A stretch of DNA of 64,000 bases from Haemophilus seminalis (GCF_006384255.1 NZ_VCED01000002.1:248001-312000), one strand, 5' to 3'; shown: positions 23,940 to 33,625, numbered from the stretch's first letter. Program-made: numbers and translations. Notes: generated by a model not told the origin, from the letters alone.

Positions 23940-23953
23940 TGGCGGTGAGAAAG
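23940..23953. repeat. attL-type direct repeat within tRNA-Ser
   Basis: This 14-base copy is identical to 10519-10532 and comprises the tRNA 3' end (acceptor strand, discriminator and CCA). Insertion therefore rebuilt an intact tRNA gene. Confidence 0.85.
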
Positions 23954-24029
23954 GGATTCGAACCCTTGATGCAGTTTCCCACATACACGCTTTCCAGGCG
24001 TGCTCCTTCAACCACTCGGACATCTCACC
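23940..24029 (-). tRNA. tRNA-Ser (anticodon GGA)
   Basis: Read on the minus strand the gene starts GGTGAGATGTCCGAG and ends TCTCACC-G-CCA, with a 7-bp acceptor stem, a long variable arm typical of serine tRNAs, a GGTTCGAATCC T-arm and the anticodon loop CTGGAAA (GGA, reading UCC/UCU). CCA is encoded. The 3' end serves as the integration target of the island. Confidence 0.96.
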
Positions 24030-24044
24030 GTAAAAGGTGCGCAA

Positions 24045-24073
24045 ACTATAAAGATTTGCTCCAGTTTAGTCAA
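24045..24073 (-). promoter_or_regulatory. tRNA-Ser promoter
   Basis: TTGACT (24068-24073) and TATAGT (24045-24050) have a 17-base spacer on the minus strand, just upstream of the tRNA with a GCGCACC discriminator region. Confidence 0.8.
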
Positions 24074-24153
24074 GTTTTTTGCGCTAGAACATAAAAAACT
24101 TTTAAAAGTTTCGCTAGAATAACCGCACTTTATTTATCGTTTGTAGTTTTTTT

Positions 24154-25896
24154 ATGCATATTAAAGCGTTATTTTCTAAAAATGTTTTTTTAGCCGTAAA
24201 ACCCTTTAGCGCGCTGAAAGATTCTTTTCGTTTAGGTTATTCGAAAAAATCGCTGATTCGCGACATTATTTCAGGGTTGACCGTTGGGGTGATTGCTATT
24301 CCGCTTTCCATGGCTTTGGCGATTGCAAGTGGTGTACCGCCACAACATGGTCTTTATACGGCAATTATTGCGGGTATCATTATCGCGCTGACAGGAGGTT
24401 CTCGCTTTAATATATCTGGGCCTACAGCAGCTTTTGTTGTAATTCTTTACCCTGTTACTCAACAATTTGGGCTAAGTGGTCTTTTGATGGCAACGTTGCT
24501 TTCTGGGCTGATTTTGGTTTTGATGGCGTTATTTCGTCTAGGGCGTTTAATTGAATATATTCCGTTGCCCGTCACCTTAGGTTTTACTTGTGGGATTGGT
24601 ATTACTATTGGTACTTTGCAGATTAAGGACTTTTTGGGGCTTTCCATAGAAAAAATGCCGGCGCATTATCTTGAAAAAATCCAAACAATTTTTACTGCAC
24701 TTCCTACGATAAATTGGGCTAATGCAGCGGTTGGTGTAGCAACACTATTAGTCCTGACTCAATGGCATAAATTGCGTTTGGCAGTGCCAGGGCATTTACC
24801 TGCTGTGATTATTGGTACAATTTTAGCTCTAGCATTACAGCATGTTGGTTTTGAGGTGGCGACGATTGGATCTGCATTCCAATATACTTTGCCTGATGGT
24901 TCCATTGGTCATGGGATTCCTAATGTATTGCCAAATTTTTCCCTGCCGTGGAATATTCCTGATGCGCAAGGTCAATTAATTCATTGGGATTTTAATAGCT
25001 TACAAGCATTGTTACCTGCTGCTTTTTCAATGGCGGTATTGGGCGCAATCGAATCACTTCTTTGTGCCGTGATTTTAGATAATATGACAGATACTAAACA
25101 TCACTCTAATAACGAGTTATTAGCGCAAGGCTTGGGAAATATCATTTCTCCGTTTTTTGGTGGGATTACGGCAACAGCTGCGATTGCTCGTTCTGCGGCT
25201 AATGTGAAATCAGGGGCAGTATCGCCAATATCGAGTGTCGTACACGCAATACTTGTTTTATTCGCTTTACTTTTGTTTTCGCAAGCCCTTTCTTATTTAC
25301 CTTTGTCATCGATGGCTGCTTTGTTGTTAGTGGTGGCGTGGAATATGGCGAGTGTGCACGATATTATTCACCTTGCTCGCCGTTCAGGCAAAAATGAAAT
25401 GGCAGTGTTGCTGACTTGTCTGATTTTGACTGTATTATTTGATATGGTGATTGCGATTAGTGTAGGAGTGTTGCTTGCGAGTCTCTTGTTTATTCGGACG
25501 ATTGCGGATATGACAAAAGCCATTGAACACAATGCGCCTGAAGATTTGGATGATGTTTTGGTTTACCGAATTAGCGGTCCACTTTTCTTTGCTGCTGCGG
25601 ATAAATTATTTGCGGATTTGCATGATAGAACGGTTCATACCGATCACGAAATCAGACATATTGTGCTGCAATGTGATGCAGTGACAGTGCTTGATGCTGG
25701 TGGAATTCATGCGCTTACTCGATTTGTTCAACACATGTTGCCGCATCAACAACTTTACTTGTGCAATATGCAATTCCAGCCGTTGAGAATGTTAGTTAAA
25801 TCTCATTCTTCGCCAGATATTCAAAAAATTAATTTTGCGACAGATTTAAACGAAACTTTCCATAAAATTCGTGACTTTGAAAAAACTACCCAATAA
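24154..25896 (+). CDS. SulP-family anion transporter with STAS domain
   Basis: This 580-residue inner-membrane protein has an N-terminal SLC26/SulP transport domain (about 20-450, with [23 protein letters not shown] and [14 protein letters not shown] as the family signatures) and a C-terminal cytoplasmic STAS domain (about 470-570, with [13 protein letters not shown]). Members move sulfate, bicarbonate or C4-dicarboxylates; E. coli DauA (YchM) is a dicarboxylate carrier. The substrate here is not decided by sequence. It is a single gene after the tRNA, followed by a hairpin. Confidence 0.92.
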   Translation: MHIKALFSKNVFLAVKPFSALKDSFRLGYSKKSLIRDIISGLTVGVIAIPLSMALAIASGVPPQHGLYTAIIAGIIIALTGGSRFNISGPTAAFVVILYPVTQQFGLSGLLMATLLSGLILVLMALFRLGRLIEYIPLPVTLGFTCGIGITIGTLQIKDFLGLSIEKMPAHYLEKIQTIFTALPTINWANAAVGVATLLVLTQWHKLRLAVPGHLPAVIIGTILALALQHVGFEVATIGSAFQYTLPDGSIGHGIPNVLPNFSLPWNIPDAQGQLIHWDFNSLQALLPAAFSMAVLGAIESLLCAVILDNMTDTKHHSNNELLAQGLGNIISPFFGGITATAAIARSAANVKSGAVSPISSVVHAILVLFALLLFSQALSYLPLSSMAALLLVVAWNMASVHDIIHLARRSGKNEMAVLLTCLILTVLFDMVIAISVGVLLASLLFIRTIADMTKAIEHNAPEDLDDVLVYRISGPLFFAAADKLFADLHDRTVHTDHEIRHIVLQCDAVTVLDAGGIHALTRFVQHMLPHQQLYLCNMQFQPLRMLVKSHSSPDIQKINFATDLNETFHKIRDFEKTTQ

Positions 25897-25905
25897 TGAA
25901 AACTA

Positions 25906-25932
25906 AAGCGTGCTAGAATAGTACGCTTCTTT
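25906..25932 (+). terminator. Probable terminator after the SulP gene
   Basis: A 10-bp stem AAGCGTGCTA/TAGTACGCTT (one G-T pair) with a GAA loop is followed by CTTTATT. The T-run is short, so strength is uncertain. Confidence 0.55.
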
Positions 25933-25966
25933 ATTACATCGTTCTAAACCATATCAAGGAATAATT

Positions 25967-26683
25967 ATGCGTCCAAATAATCGAGAAAATAATCAACCCC
26001 GCCAAATTAAAATTACCCGTAATTACACCAAGCACGCTGAAGGTTCTGTGCTTGTTGAATTTGGTGATACTAAAGTGCTTTGTACTGCAACAGTGGAAGA
26101 TGCTGTACCACGTTTCTTAAAAGGACAAGGGCAAGGCTGGGTCACGGCTGAATACGGAATGTTGCCACGTTCAACTCATAGTCGTATGCAACGTGAAGCA
26201 GCTAAAGGTAAACAAGGTGGGCGCACAATGGAAATTCAACGCTTAATTGCCCGCTCTTTGCGCGCGATGGTGGATCTCAAAGCTCTTGGTGAACGTGCGA
26301 TTACTTTAGATTGTGATGTTATTCAAGCAGATGGCGGCACACGAACTGCATCCATTACCGGTGCAGCAGTCGCATTATGTGATGCGATCAATGGTTTAAT
26401 TGAGAATGGCACGTTAAAAACTAACCCAATTAAAGGACTAGTTTCGGCGATTTCTGTAGGGATTGTTGAGGGGCAAGCCGTTTGTGATTTGGAATATGTG
26501 GAAGATTCTGCAGCAGAAACTGATATGAATGTTGTGATGATGGAAGATGGTCGCATGATTGAGGTGCAAGGCACCGCAGAAGGCGAGCCATTTAGCCATG
26601 AAGAATTATTAACATTATTAGATTTAGCGAAACAAGGTTGTAATCAAATTTTTGTCGCTCAACGAGAAGCGCTAGGCTTATAA
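25967..26683 (+). CDS. rph: Ribonuclease PH
   Basis: RNase PH is a phosphorolytic 3'-5' exoribonuclease that trims tRNA 3' ends. The 238-residue length is standard. Signatures are RPNNR and [22 protein letters not shown] at the active site, and [19 protein letters not shown]. The start follows AAGGAATA. It is followed after 24 bases by pyrE, the same pairing as in E. coli, so the two are probably co-transcribed. Confidence 0.95.
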   Translation: MRPNNRENNQPRQIKITRNYTKHAEGSVLVEFGDTKVLCTATVEDAVPRFLKGQGQGWVTAEYGMLPRSTHSRMQREAAKGKQGGRTMEIQRLIARSLRAMVDLKALGERAITLDCDVIQADGGTRTASITGAAVALCDAINGLIENGTLKTNPIKGLVSAISVGIVEGQAVCDLEYVEDSAAETDMNVVMMEDGRMIEVQGTAEGEPFSHEELLTLLDLAKQGCNQIFVAQREALGL

Positions 26684-26707
26684 ACATAGTTTATAGGGAT
26701 TAAAAAG

Positions 26708-27349
26708 ATGGAACAATATAAACGCGATTTTATCGAATTTGCTTTAAGCCGAAATGTATTGAAATTCGGAGAGTTTACTTTGAAATCGGGGCGTAAAAGT
26801 CCGTATTTCTTCAATGCGGGTTTGTTTAATACGGGAGCAGATTTAGCGCGTTTAGGCGAGTTTTATGCTGCGGCAATTCAGGCAAGTGCGGTAGATTTTG
26901 ATGTGGTTTTTGGCCCGGCTTATAAAGGTATTCCAATTGGCACGTCAGTTTCGGTGGCGTTATTTAATCGTTATGGTATTGATAAACCCGTGTGTTTTAA
27001 TCGCAAAGAGGTTAAAGATCACGGAGAGGGCGGAAATTTAATTGGTAGCCCATTGCAAGGAAAGATTTTGCTTGTGGATGACGTGATTACGGCGGGTACT
27101 GCGATCCGTGAATCTATGGAATTAATTAGTACAAATAAGGCAGAGCTTGCGGCGGTATTGATTGCTCTAAATCGTAAGGAGCGAGGAAAAGGCGAGCTTT
27201 CAGCAATTCAAGAAGTAGAACGTGATTATCAATGCCAAGTGCTATCAATCATTGATTTAGATGATTTGATGCAATTTATCGAACAAGATCCTCGATACAG
27301 TAGCCATTTGCCAGAAATGCGTGCTTATCGTGCTGAATTTGGCGTATAA
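26708..27349 (+). CDS. pyrE: Orotate phosphoribosyltransferase
   Basis: PyrE converts orotate and PRPP to orotidine monophosphate in pyrimidine synthesis. The PRPP loop is [13 protein letters not shown] (about residues 121-133), and FGPAYKGIP and [11 protein letters not shown] (catalytic flexible loop) are present. It is 213 residues, as usual. It follows rph closely. No attenuator-like leader (T-rich pause plus terminator) is evident in the 24-base gap. Confidence 0.95.
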   Translation: MEQYKRDFIEFALSRNVLKFGEFTLKSGRKSPYFFNAGLFNTGADLARLGEFYAAAIQASAVDFDVVFGPAYKGIPIGTSVSVALFNRYGIDKPVCFNRKEVKDHGEGGNLIGSPLQGKILLVDDVITAGTAIRESMELISTNKAELAAVLIALNRKERGKGELSAIQEVERDYQCQVLSIIDLDDLMQFIEQDPRYSSHLPEMRAYRAEFGV

Positions 27350-27427
27350 AACTTGAGAAATAAATTTTTGTCGTCATTATAAATAACATTATAAAAATAA
27401 CCGCACTTTGACTTAACAGGGGAAAGA

Positions 27428-28294
27428 ATGGGATTTATTGGAAAAATTATAGGCGTATTTTTAGGTTGGAAAGTTGGTGGATTTTTTGGTGCGATAGCTG
27501 GACTCATTTTAGGTTCCATTGCAGATAAAAAATTATATGAACTTGGCTCGGTAAGCTCCAGTTTCTTTAAAAAGAAAACCACGCGTCAAGACTTGTTTAT
27601 GCAAACCACCTTTGCGGTGTTAGGACATTTAAGTAAATCGAAAGGGCGCGTAACAGAAGAAGATATTCAATTAGCTAATCAATTAATGATTCAGCTTAAA
27701 CTGGATGATGCTGGGCGTAAATTAGCGCAAGATGCGTTTCGTCGCGGTAAAGAATCTGATTTCCCAATTCGCCAAGTTATCCGTGAATTTCGCATTGGCT
27801 GTGGACAACGTGCTGATTTATTGCGAATGTTCTTACAAGTGCAAGTTCAAGCGGCTTTTGCCGATTCAGAACTTCATGAAAATGAGAAAGAAGTGCTTTA
27901 TGTGATCGCTGAAGAACTTGGTCTTTCTCGTATGCAATTTGAACAAATGATTGCAATGGAAATGGCTGCTCGAGCTTTTACTCAAGGCGGTTTTTATCAG
28001 CAATATCAACAAGGTGCATATCAAGGTGGCTACCAATATCAGCAACAAAATAGTGGTGGTTACCAACATGCTTCTGGCCCAACTTTAAATGATGCCTATA
28101 AAGTATTGGGTGTGACAGAGTCCGACGAGCAAAACACGGTTAAGCGTGCTTATCGTCGTTTAATGAATGAACACCATCCAGATAAACTCGTGGCGAAAGG
28201 TTTACCGCCAGAAATGATGGAAATGGCAAAAGAAAAAACTCAACAGATTCAAGCCGCTTACGATTTAATTTGTAAAGCAAAAGGCTGGAAGTAG
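27428..28294 (+). CDS. djlA: Co-chaperone DjlA
   Basis: DjlA is a membrane-anchored J-domain protein that stimulates DnaK and influences envelope stress signalling. Residues 6-31 form the single Gly-rich membrane segment, about 50-180 a TerB-like domain, about 190-217 a Gln/Tyr/Gly-rich linker ([18 protein letters not shown]), and the C terminus a J domain with the HPD motif (HHPDK). The length is 288. The last base of its TAG is the first base of the GTG start of dusC, so the two are coupled. Confidence 0.93.
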   Translation: MGFIGKIIGVFLGWKVGGFFGAIAGLILGSIADKKLYELGSVSSSFFKKKTTRQDLFMQTTFAVLGHLSKSKGRVTEEDIQLANQLMIQLKLDDAGRKLAQDAFRRGKESDFPIRQVIREFRIGCGQRADLLRMFLQVQVQAAFADSELHENEKEVLYVIAEELGLSRMQFEQMIAMEMAARAFTQGGFYQQYQQGAYQGGYQYQQQNSGGYQHASGPTLNDAYKVLGVTESDEQNTVKRAYRRLMNEHHPDKLVAKGLPPEMMEMAKEKTQQIQAAYDLICKAKGWK

Positions 28295-29229
28295 TGCGTG
28301 TTATTCTTGCGCCTATGCAAGGGGTTTTAGATCCCTTTGTACGTCAACTTCTTACCGAAGTGAATGACTACGATTTATGTATAACAGAATTTGTCCGCGT
28401 AGTTGATCAACTTCTTCCTGAAAAAGTATTTTATCGTTTATGCCCTGAATTAAAAAATCAGGGCTTTACTTCTTCTGGCACGCCTGTGCGAGTGCAGTTG
28501 CTAGGGCAGCATCCAGAATACCTTGCTGAAAATGCGATTCGTGCGATCGATCTTGGTTCTCATGGCATTGATTTAAATTGTGGTTGTCCTTCTAAAACAG
28601 TGAATGGCAGTAATGGTGGTGCGGCATTATTGAAACAGCCTGAATTGATTTATCGTGCAACTCAAGCCCTACGCAGAGCTGTGCCAAGCGAATTCCCCGT
28701 TAGTGTAAAAGTGCGGTTAGGCTGGGATGATATTTCACAAGCTTTTGAAATCGCTGACGCGGTAGAGCAAGGGGGAGCAACCGAAATTACAGTTCATGGA
28801 CGCACAAAAGCCGATGGTTATCGCGCTGATCGAATTAATTGGAAAAAAATTGGTGAAGTCCGAGATCGTTTATCCATTCCAGTTATTGCTAACGGAGAAA
28901 TTTGGCATTGGCAAGATGGGCAAGATTGCTTATCTCAAACAGGCTGTCAGGATTTAATGGTGGGGCGAGGCGCATTAAATATTCCGAATTTAAGTCATGC
29001 TCTAAAATCAAATGCAGAAAAAATGCCTTGGTGCGAGATTCAAAAAATCTTGCAAAAATATGCTAATGTTGAGAATGAATATGACAGCGGTTTTTATCAT
29101 GTGGCACGAATTAAACAATGGTTACGTTATTTGAATAAGGAATATGATGAGGCGAACCAAGTGTTTGATAAGATTAAGACTTGCCACATATTGAGAGACT
29201 TTCAGGAAATCCTTAGTCATATCACGTAA
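28294..29229 (+). CDS. dusC: tRNA-dihydrouridine(16) synthase DusC
   Basis: This FMN-dependent enzyme reduces U16 in tRNA. The 311 residues start with [20 protein letters not shown] from a GTG that overlaps the djlA stop. Motifs are [21 protein letters not shown] (catalytic Cys), [20 protein letters not shown] and ANGEIW. These place it in the DusC branch. It ends at a strong hairpin shared with the convergent lipoprotein gene. Confidence 0.92.
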   Translation: MRVILAPMQGVLDPFVRQLLTEVNDYDLCITEFVRVVDQLLPEKVFYRLCPELKNQGFTSSGTPVRVQLLGQHPEYLAENAIRAIDLGSHGIDLNCGCPSKTVNGSNGGAALLKQPELIYRATQALRRAVPSEFPVSVKVRLGWDDISQAFEIADAVEQGGATEITVHGRTKADGYRADRINWKKIGEVRDRLSIPVIANGEIWHWQDGQDCLSQTGCQDLMVGRGALNIPNLSHALKSNAEKMPWCEIQKILQKYANVENEYDSGFYHVARIKQWLRYLNKEYDEANQVFDKIKTCHILRDFQEILSHIT

Positions 29230-29237
29230 ATATAAAG

Positions 29238-29275
29238 GCGGTAAAATTGAAAAAATTTTACCGCACATTTTTTAT
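29238..29275 (+). terminator. Terminator after dusC
   Basis: An 11-bp stem GCGGTAAAATT/AATTTTACCGC with a GAAAA loop is followed by ACATTTTTTAT. The distal arm is one mismatch from an uptake signal. Confidence 0.8.
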
Positions 29276-29841
29276 CTGTTGTTTTCTAATAATGTTTTCA
29301 CACCGTTATCATTAATAAATTTTTCATATCCTGATGCAATTAATCTATAGGTTTGGCTTGTGATCATTTCCCGTGGAGAACTTTCAAATTTTGATACAGT
29401 CACTATAGTCGGGGAATAATCTTTGTCCCATACGATTTCCCCATTCTTTAAGAGCTTATAGTTAATAGTATAACTAAAATCAACACTGTATCCTAAATCA
29501 TCAATTTTTAATTTTTTTACATTTCCCAAAATTGTTAATTTACCTATACCAACCTTGATTCCAGTCATCGATAACTCTTTTGCAGTAAAGTGTTTAACCA
29601 TTTCTCCAATGCTTTGATCAAAATAAATCGTTCCCATAGCAGTATTTTCTGGTTGGCTTTCTCTAACTTTACCTAATTTAGCTGGTTCATAAGAGAATTC
29701 GCCCAAAATTATAGATGAGTCTATTTTAGTGTAGTTTTGAGATTTATAAACATCTTCCCGTTGGGTTGTATTAACCGTAGCTGAACACCCTGTAATGAAT
29801 AATATAATACTTAACGATAAAATTGAGATGAATTTTTTCAT
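29272..29841 (-). CDS. Predicted outer-membrane or periplasmic lipoprotein, unknown
   Basis: The 189-residue protein has a lipoprotein signal peptide with lipobox FITGC (Cys at about residue 19). The mature part is beta-rich (YSVDFSYTINYKLLKNGEIVWDKDYSPTIVTVSKF) and somewhat like the YajG/LptE-type small lipoprotein folds, but I cannot name it. It is divergent from an XRE regulator with an imperfect dyad between them, so that regulator may control it. Confidence 0.7.
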   Translation of the reverse strand: MKKFISILSLSIILFITGCSATVNTTQREDVYKSQNYTKIDSSIILGEFSYEPAKLGKVRESQPENTAMGTIYFDQSIGEMVKHFTAKELSMTGIKVGIGKLTILGNVKKLKIDDLGYSVDFSYTINYKLLKNGEIVWDKDYSPTIVTVSKFESSPREMITSQTYRLIASGYEKFINDNGVKTLLENNR

Positions 29842-29912
29842 ATTAATTTCCTTAAATGAAAATTGGTTCTAAATAATTGCTATGTTATATTTAGATAAAA
29901 TTTAATCCAGTC

Positions 29913-29944
29913 ACTCTAAGAGCTATTTAAAACGCTTAAAGAGT
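29913..29944. promoter_or_regulatory. Imperfect dyad between lipoprotein and XRE genes
   Basis: ACTCT at 29913-29917 and AGAGT at 29940-29944 flank a partly symmetric centre (AAGAGC...GCTTAA). It is a plausible operator for the adjacent XRE protein. Confidence 0.35.
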
Positions 29945-29967
29945 TAAAATATGACTTTAGGTGAATT

Positions 29968-30333
29968 ATGGAATTATCAGAAAAAATAAAAATTATGCGT
30001 GACATGAATCATTGGACACAGGAGGATGTAGCTGAAAAATTGGGTATGTCCACAACAGGTTATGCAAAAATTGAACGTGGGCAAACGAAAGTTAGTGTGG
30101 AAAAATTGAAGCAAATTGCGCAAATTTTTAATATCAATATTGCACAACTTTTAGATGATGAGCGTTTTGTGATTTGTTCAATAGGAGATAATCATTCTAA
30201 TTACAATAATTATTTTGGTACAAGTGAGAAACTTGCTGTTGAAAACGAGAAATTAAAGGAATTGCTTGCCGCGAAAGAAAATGAAATCAAAGCGTTAAAG
30301 AAGGTGATTTCATTGTTAGAAACTAAGGGCTGA
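29968..30333 (+). CDS. XRE-family transcriptional regulator with C-terminal coiled coil
   Basis: The 121-residue protein has an N-terminal helix-turn-helix (WTQEDVAEKLGMSTTGYAKIERGQTKVSVEKLKQIAQIF, about 16-55) and a C-terminal leucine-zipper-like helix (about 88-120: LAVENEKLKELLAAKENEIKALKKVISLLE) that probably forms a dimer. It stands alone between a divergent lipoprotein gene and convergent rpoH. Targets are unknown; the neighbouring lipoprotein is the obvious candidate. Confidence 0.82.
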   Translation: MELSEKIKIMRDMNHWTQEDVAEKLGMSTTGYAKIERGQTKVSVEKLKQIAQIFNINIAQLLDDERFVICSIGDNHSNYNNYFGTSEKLAVENEKLKELLAAKENEIKALKKVISLLETKG

Positions 30334-30346
30334 ATTGAAATCAATA

Positions 30347-30376
30347 AAAACCTGCTAATCAGCAGGTTTTCTTTTT
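30347..30376. terminator. Bidirectional terminator between the XRE gene and rpoH
   Basis: A 10-bp perfect stem AAAACCTGCT/AGCAGGTTTT with an AATC loop has T-runs on both strands. Confidence 0.85.
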
Positions 30377-30385
30377 CCAAATTAT

Positions 30386-31231
30386 TTAAAAACTCACCGC
30401 ACTTTTTAATTTTTTCAGTGCATTGGTTTCTAATTGACGAATACGTTCCGCAGAGACATTATATTTTGCTGCCAAGTCATGCAATGTGGCTTTGTTATCA
30501 TCTAACCAACGAGCTTTGATAATATCCTGACTACGCGCATCTAGACTTTGTAGCGCAGCACCTAATTGCTCGGTTGCTTGGCTTTCAAAGTTTTCATTTT
30601 CCAGCTCTGCAGCGAAATTAGAACTTTTATCTTCCAAATAAAGGGCTGGAGAATAGGTCTCTGTTTCTGCATCATCAGTGGGTAAATCAAAACCTACATC
30701 GGCACCGCTCATACGCGATTCCATTTCGATCACATCTTCTTTGGAAACACCCAATTCATTTGCCACGATATCAACTTCATTTTCGTTAAACCAACCTAAA
30801 CGTTGTTTAGTTTTGCGTAGGTTAAAAAATAATTTACGTTGAGCTTTCGTGGTCGCGACTTTTACGATACGCCAGTTACGAAGAACATATTCGTGGATCT
30901 CAGCTTTAATCCAATGCACAGCGAATGACACCAAACGTACACCAACTTCAGGGTTAAAACGTTTGACAGCTTTCATTAAGCCGATATTGCCTTCTTGGAT
31001 TAAGTCAGCTTGTGGCAGACCATAGCCAGAATAGCCACGCGCAACATGTATCACGAAACGAAGATGCGACAAAATGAGTTTTTTCGCTGCATCTAAATCC
31101 TCGTGATAATACAAACGTTCTGCCAATTCCTTTTCTTCCTCAGCGGTCAGCATCGGATATTCATTTGCCGCACGAATATAACCTTCGATACTGCCTTGAG
31201 GAACTAACATCATTTGTGTTTCTTTATCCAT
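30386..31231 (-). CDS. rpoH: Heat-shock sigma factor RpoH (sigma-32)
   Basis: RpoH directs RNA polymerase to heat-shock promoters. The 281 residues contain region 2 ([41 protein letters not shown]...[20 protein letters not shown]), the RpoH box [10 protein letters not shown] and region 4 ([19 protein letters not shown]). The start follows GAAGGGAAACG. A target promoter of its type lies upstream of groES in this same window. Leader RNA thermosensing may occur as in E. coli but was not modelled. Confidence 0.96.
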   Translation of the reverse strand: MDKETQMMLVPQGSIEGYIRAANEYPMLTAEEEKELAERLYYHEDLDAAKKLILSHLRFVIHVARGYSGYGLPQADLIQEGNIGLMKAVKRFNPEVGVRLVSFAVHWIKAEIHEYVLRNWRIVKVATTKAQRKLFFNLRKTKQRLGWFNENEVDIVANELGVSKEDVIEMESRMSGADVGFDLPTDDAETETYSPALYLEDKSSNFAAELENENFESQATEQLGAALQSLDARSQDIIKARWLDDNKATLHDLAAKYNVSAERIRQLETNALKKLKSAVSF

Positions 31232-31368
31232 CGTTTCCCTTCTTTATTTTGGCTTTTGCCAATCAATGTACTTAGTTATAGCACAATAAGCTATCTTATT
31301 GAACCAATTTGTTAATAAGACAGGTTTTATCAATCAAAAGTTCAATTATTTTAAATAATTCTGATTAA

Positions 31369-31680
31369 TTAGCAAAGTGGAATCAGGGTCAAGTTAAGAT
31401 TTTCATCAATGACTTTAAATAGTAAATCAATGTTTGGATGCTTTCCTGGATTCGCTTTTGCATATTCGACGTGTTCTGCAAACCATTCAACACCTTGTTG
31501 TGCGGAAGTGCGGTTTAATTTTCCGTTAAATTTTTCAGCCAACGCATTATAAAGGCGAAGTGAACCTAATTTACCTGGTATGGCAGGAATATTGTGGATA
31601 ATCGTTTCACCATCCATCACATTTAAACCGGTTAAATGCTCGATTGTGGGTAAGGTTTCTAAAATTTCTTTAAAGCTCAT
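31369..31680 (-). CDS. DUF2322 family protein
   Basis: This 103-residue cytosolic protein of a small proteobacterial family has no established function. Recognisable text is MSFKEILETLPTIEHLTGL and IPAIPGKLGSLRLYNAL. The start follows AAGGAAAAGC. It lies between ureF (same strand, 30 bases upstream) and rpoH, where ureG and ureD/H would normally follow ureF. Whether it is co-transcribed with the urease genes is open. Confidence 0.7.
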   Translation of the reverse strand: MSFKEILETLPTIEHLTGLNVMDGETIIHNIPAIPGKLGSLRLYNALAEKFNGKLNRTSAQQGVEWFAEHVEYAKANPGKHPNIDLLFKVIDENLNLTLIPLC

Positions 31681-31710
31681 TTTGCTTTTCCTTAACTGTT
31701 TTCAATATTA

Positions 31711-32418
31711 TTACGACATATAAAGCCTTGTATAAAGCTGCTCGTGCTGCATTGCTCGTATGTCATTCGCCAGCATTGCCGCACCAAGCCATTCTTCGTC
31801 AGGTTCAAGGCTTAATTCTACCGCTTGCACGAGTGATCCTCTCAGATCGAACAGAATATCTTGCCCATCCATTTGGCTGAGAGGAATTAGCTTCACGCCG
31901 TTAGTGATTGCCCCCACTGCGGCATTGTAATAAAAAGCATAGAGCGTATCAGCTTTGCTTAAATCCATTGCTTGAGCAACCATTGCAAACACTATCGGGA
32001 AGTAGCCCTGCACGCGTTTTTCTGCAATCGCTTGCTGGTAAGCGGTGAGCAACGTATGTGTTTCATAGCGAATAAAAATTTTCAGCAAGCGCACGCCGAG
32101 TTTAAAACTCCCCTCTCGACTTTCTCGTGCCACTTTGGTGGCAGAAAGTTGCCAATCCAGCTCACACAAACGGTCAAAATTACCCTCATTCATTGCATCA
32201 AATGCAAGGGAAAGATATGCCCCGTCGTTGTAAATCCAGTTCTGCAAAAGCTGGGTTTGCACATACTCTTCGAGAGTTGCTTTGCTTTCCACCACACGTT
32301 GCTGCACAAAGGTTTCCAAGCCGTTAGAATGGTTAAATCCGCCAATCGGCAAGGTGGGATCCACCAGATGCAACAACGCACCTAAATCCGTTAAAGAGCG
32401 GGTTAATGTTTGTGCCAA
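31711..32418 (-). CDS. ureF: Urease accessory protein UreF
   Basis: UreF helps deliver nickel to apo-urease by acting with UreG and UreD/UreH. The 235-residue protein has the family pattern LLHLVDPTLPIGGFNHSNGLETFVQ near residues 16-40 and the mainly helical remainder. It starts inside the end of ureE (16-base overlap), so it is coupled. It is the last urease gene here; neither ureG nor ureD/H follows. Confidence 0.93.
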   Translation of the reverse strand: MAQTLTRSLTDLGALLHLVDPTLPIGGFNHSNGLETFVQQRVVESKATLEEYVQTQLLQNWIYNDGAYLSLAFDAMNEGNFDRLCELDWQLSATKVARESREGSFKLGVRLLKIFIRYETHTLLTAYQQAIAEKRVQGYFPIVFAMVAQAMDLSKADTLYAFYYNAAVGAITNGVKLIPLSQMDGQDILFDLRGSLVQAVELSLEPDEEWLGAAMLANDIRAMQHEQLYTRLYMS

Positions 32419-32960
32419 TTTCCATCTCCGTGATGATGATAGCCGTGATGATCGTGCGAATGGCTATGTGAATGCCCGTGACCTTGTGCAGAATTTGCTC
32501 TTAACGCTTGGCTTAAACGGCGTTCTGCTTTTTGCGGATGAAATCCGGCCGCTTGTAACCATTCGAACATCGGCTTATCGTAAGGTAATGTCACTTCATC
32601 ACCATCCAAAAACAGCGGCGAATGTTTGTTGCCGATTTCATAACAAGCTCGAGCCATTTCAGGCAAGGTTTTTGGTGATAATACAATCACTTCACTTGGT
32701 AAAATTTCAATCGCAATCACTAATTCATCGCTGATAAACACCACATCATCGTGTTTTAAACGTTGCCCCTCTTTTAGCAAGCGAAAAGCGACTTCACGCC
32801 CAGTATTTGTGGTTTTACGTAAAATATTCCGTTCGCTTTCATACCACTGCAATGCCACGCGTTCAATAGTTTGATGTATAATTTTGCCTTCAGTTTGGAG
32901 GCTATTTAAATCGCCTAAAATAGTATCCATAATAGGCAAAATGGGGTTGAGGATTTTCAT
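32403..32960 (-). CDS. ureE: Urease nickel metallochaperone UreE
   Basis: UreE carries nickel to the activation complex. The 185 residues comprise an N-terminal peptide-binding domain, a central metal-binding domain (about 75-150) and a His-rich tail after residue 155 (GHGHSHSHSHDHHGYHHHGD). The tail binds several nickel ions in related proteins. It lies 8 bases downstream of the GST-like gene. Confidence 0.93.
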   Translation of the reverse strand: MKILNPILPIMDTILGDLNSLQTEGKIIHQTIERVALQWYESERNILRKTTNTGREVAFRLLKEGQRLKHDDVVFISDELVIAIEILPSEVIVLSPKTLPEMARACYEIGNKHSPLFLDGDEVTLPYDKPMFEWLQAAGFHPQKAERRLSQALRANSAQGHGHSHSHSHDHHGYHHHGDGNWHKH

Positions 32961-32968
32961 ATTTCGTC

Positions 32969-33589
32969 TTATGCCTGTGGTTTTGTGCTAAACAAAACCT
33001 CATATTTTTCATTCATTTCAGCCGCCCAAACGGTTAAATTTGGAAATTCTTTTGCAAGATCTAATCCAATTTTTTCCGCTCTGAATAAGAACCAATCAAT
33101 GACTGCGACTGTCGTTAGCGTACCAATGTTTAATTCAGTGCTAAACGGTTTTAAATCTTGCTCAAGTCTTGCAAAACTTTGACGATTACGTTCGGTTAGT
33201 TGTTGATGGCGAGCTGTCCACCATTCACTTTCAGGGCGAAGCATTTTTTCAGCCATCATCGGCACGGTATTTTCCATAATGCCATCAGCTAAATTATGTA
33301 AGGCGAGTACCGCCCAACGTGGCTTGCCACTTTCTGGAATGAGTTTAGGCTCTACCTTGCCTTTTTGGTCGAGATATTCGCAAATGAGCAAACTGCCATA
33401 AAGCCAATTACCACAATTACGTTCTAACGCAGGCACTCGACCCAGTGGATTTGCCTGATTATGCGGAGAGCTTGCATCAAATGATGACCCAATTTTAATC
33501 AGTTCTGTTTTATCTAAGAGTTGTTGATATTTCAACGTTACCAGCACTTTACGTACATACGGGCTGGTAGTGGAGTACCAAAGTTTCAT
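32969..33589 (-). CDS. Glutathione S-transferase-like protein within the urease cluster
   Basis: The 206-residue protein has an N-terminal thioredoxin-like domain (MKLWYSTTSPYVRKVLV, NPLGRVPALE, ICEYLD) and a helical C-terminal domain. Ser9-Pro-Tyr is in the catalytic or glutathione-contact position of the family. It is inserted between ureC (36 bases) and ureE (8 bases) on the same strand. A role in urease maturation or in protection from nickel is only a positional idea. To my recollection H. influenzae Rd has ureC and ureE adjacent. Confidence 0.8.
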   Translation of the reverse strand: MKLWYSTTSPYVRKVLVTLKYQQLLDKTELIKIGSSFDASSPHNQANPLGRVPALERNCGNWLYGSLLICEYLDQKGKVEPKLIPESGKPRWAVLALHNLADGIMENTVPMMAEKMLRPESEWWTARHQQLTERNRQSFARLEQDLKPFSTELNIGTLTTVAVIDWFLFRAEKIGLDLAKEFPNLTVWAAEMNEKYEVLFSTKPQA

Positions 33590-33625
33590 TGTAAATTCTC
33601 CTTAAATTTTGACCGCTCTTTTTAC

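Larger units (their letters stand above)
10519..23953. mobile_element. P4-like phage satellite / phage-inducible island in tRNA-Ser(GGA)
   Basis: The element is about 13.4 kb, bounded by 14-bp direct repeats, with a P4-type integrase next to the tRNA end. Nearly every gene reads on the minus strand. Recognisable parts are two AlpA regulators, an Ogr/Delta-like zinc finger, an Ash/Icd-like protein, a DUF927 helicase with adjacent iterons, a P2-family capsid protein, a toxin-antitoxin pair and a second recombinase. Terminase, portal and tail genes are absent, so it is not a complete prophage; dependence on a P2/HP1-like helper is inferred. The stretch 10337-10733 contains only the MFS promoter, the att repeat and arm-type repeats. 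Confidence 0.85.

Noticed and set aside
23826-24044. A 72-codon minus-strand frame ([20 protein letters not shown]...)
   Set aside because: It runs through the tRNA-Ser gene; this is the well-known spurious protein read from serine tRNA genes.
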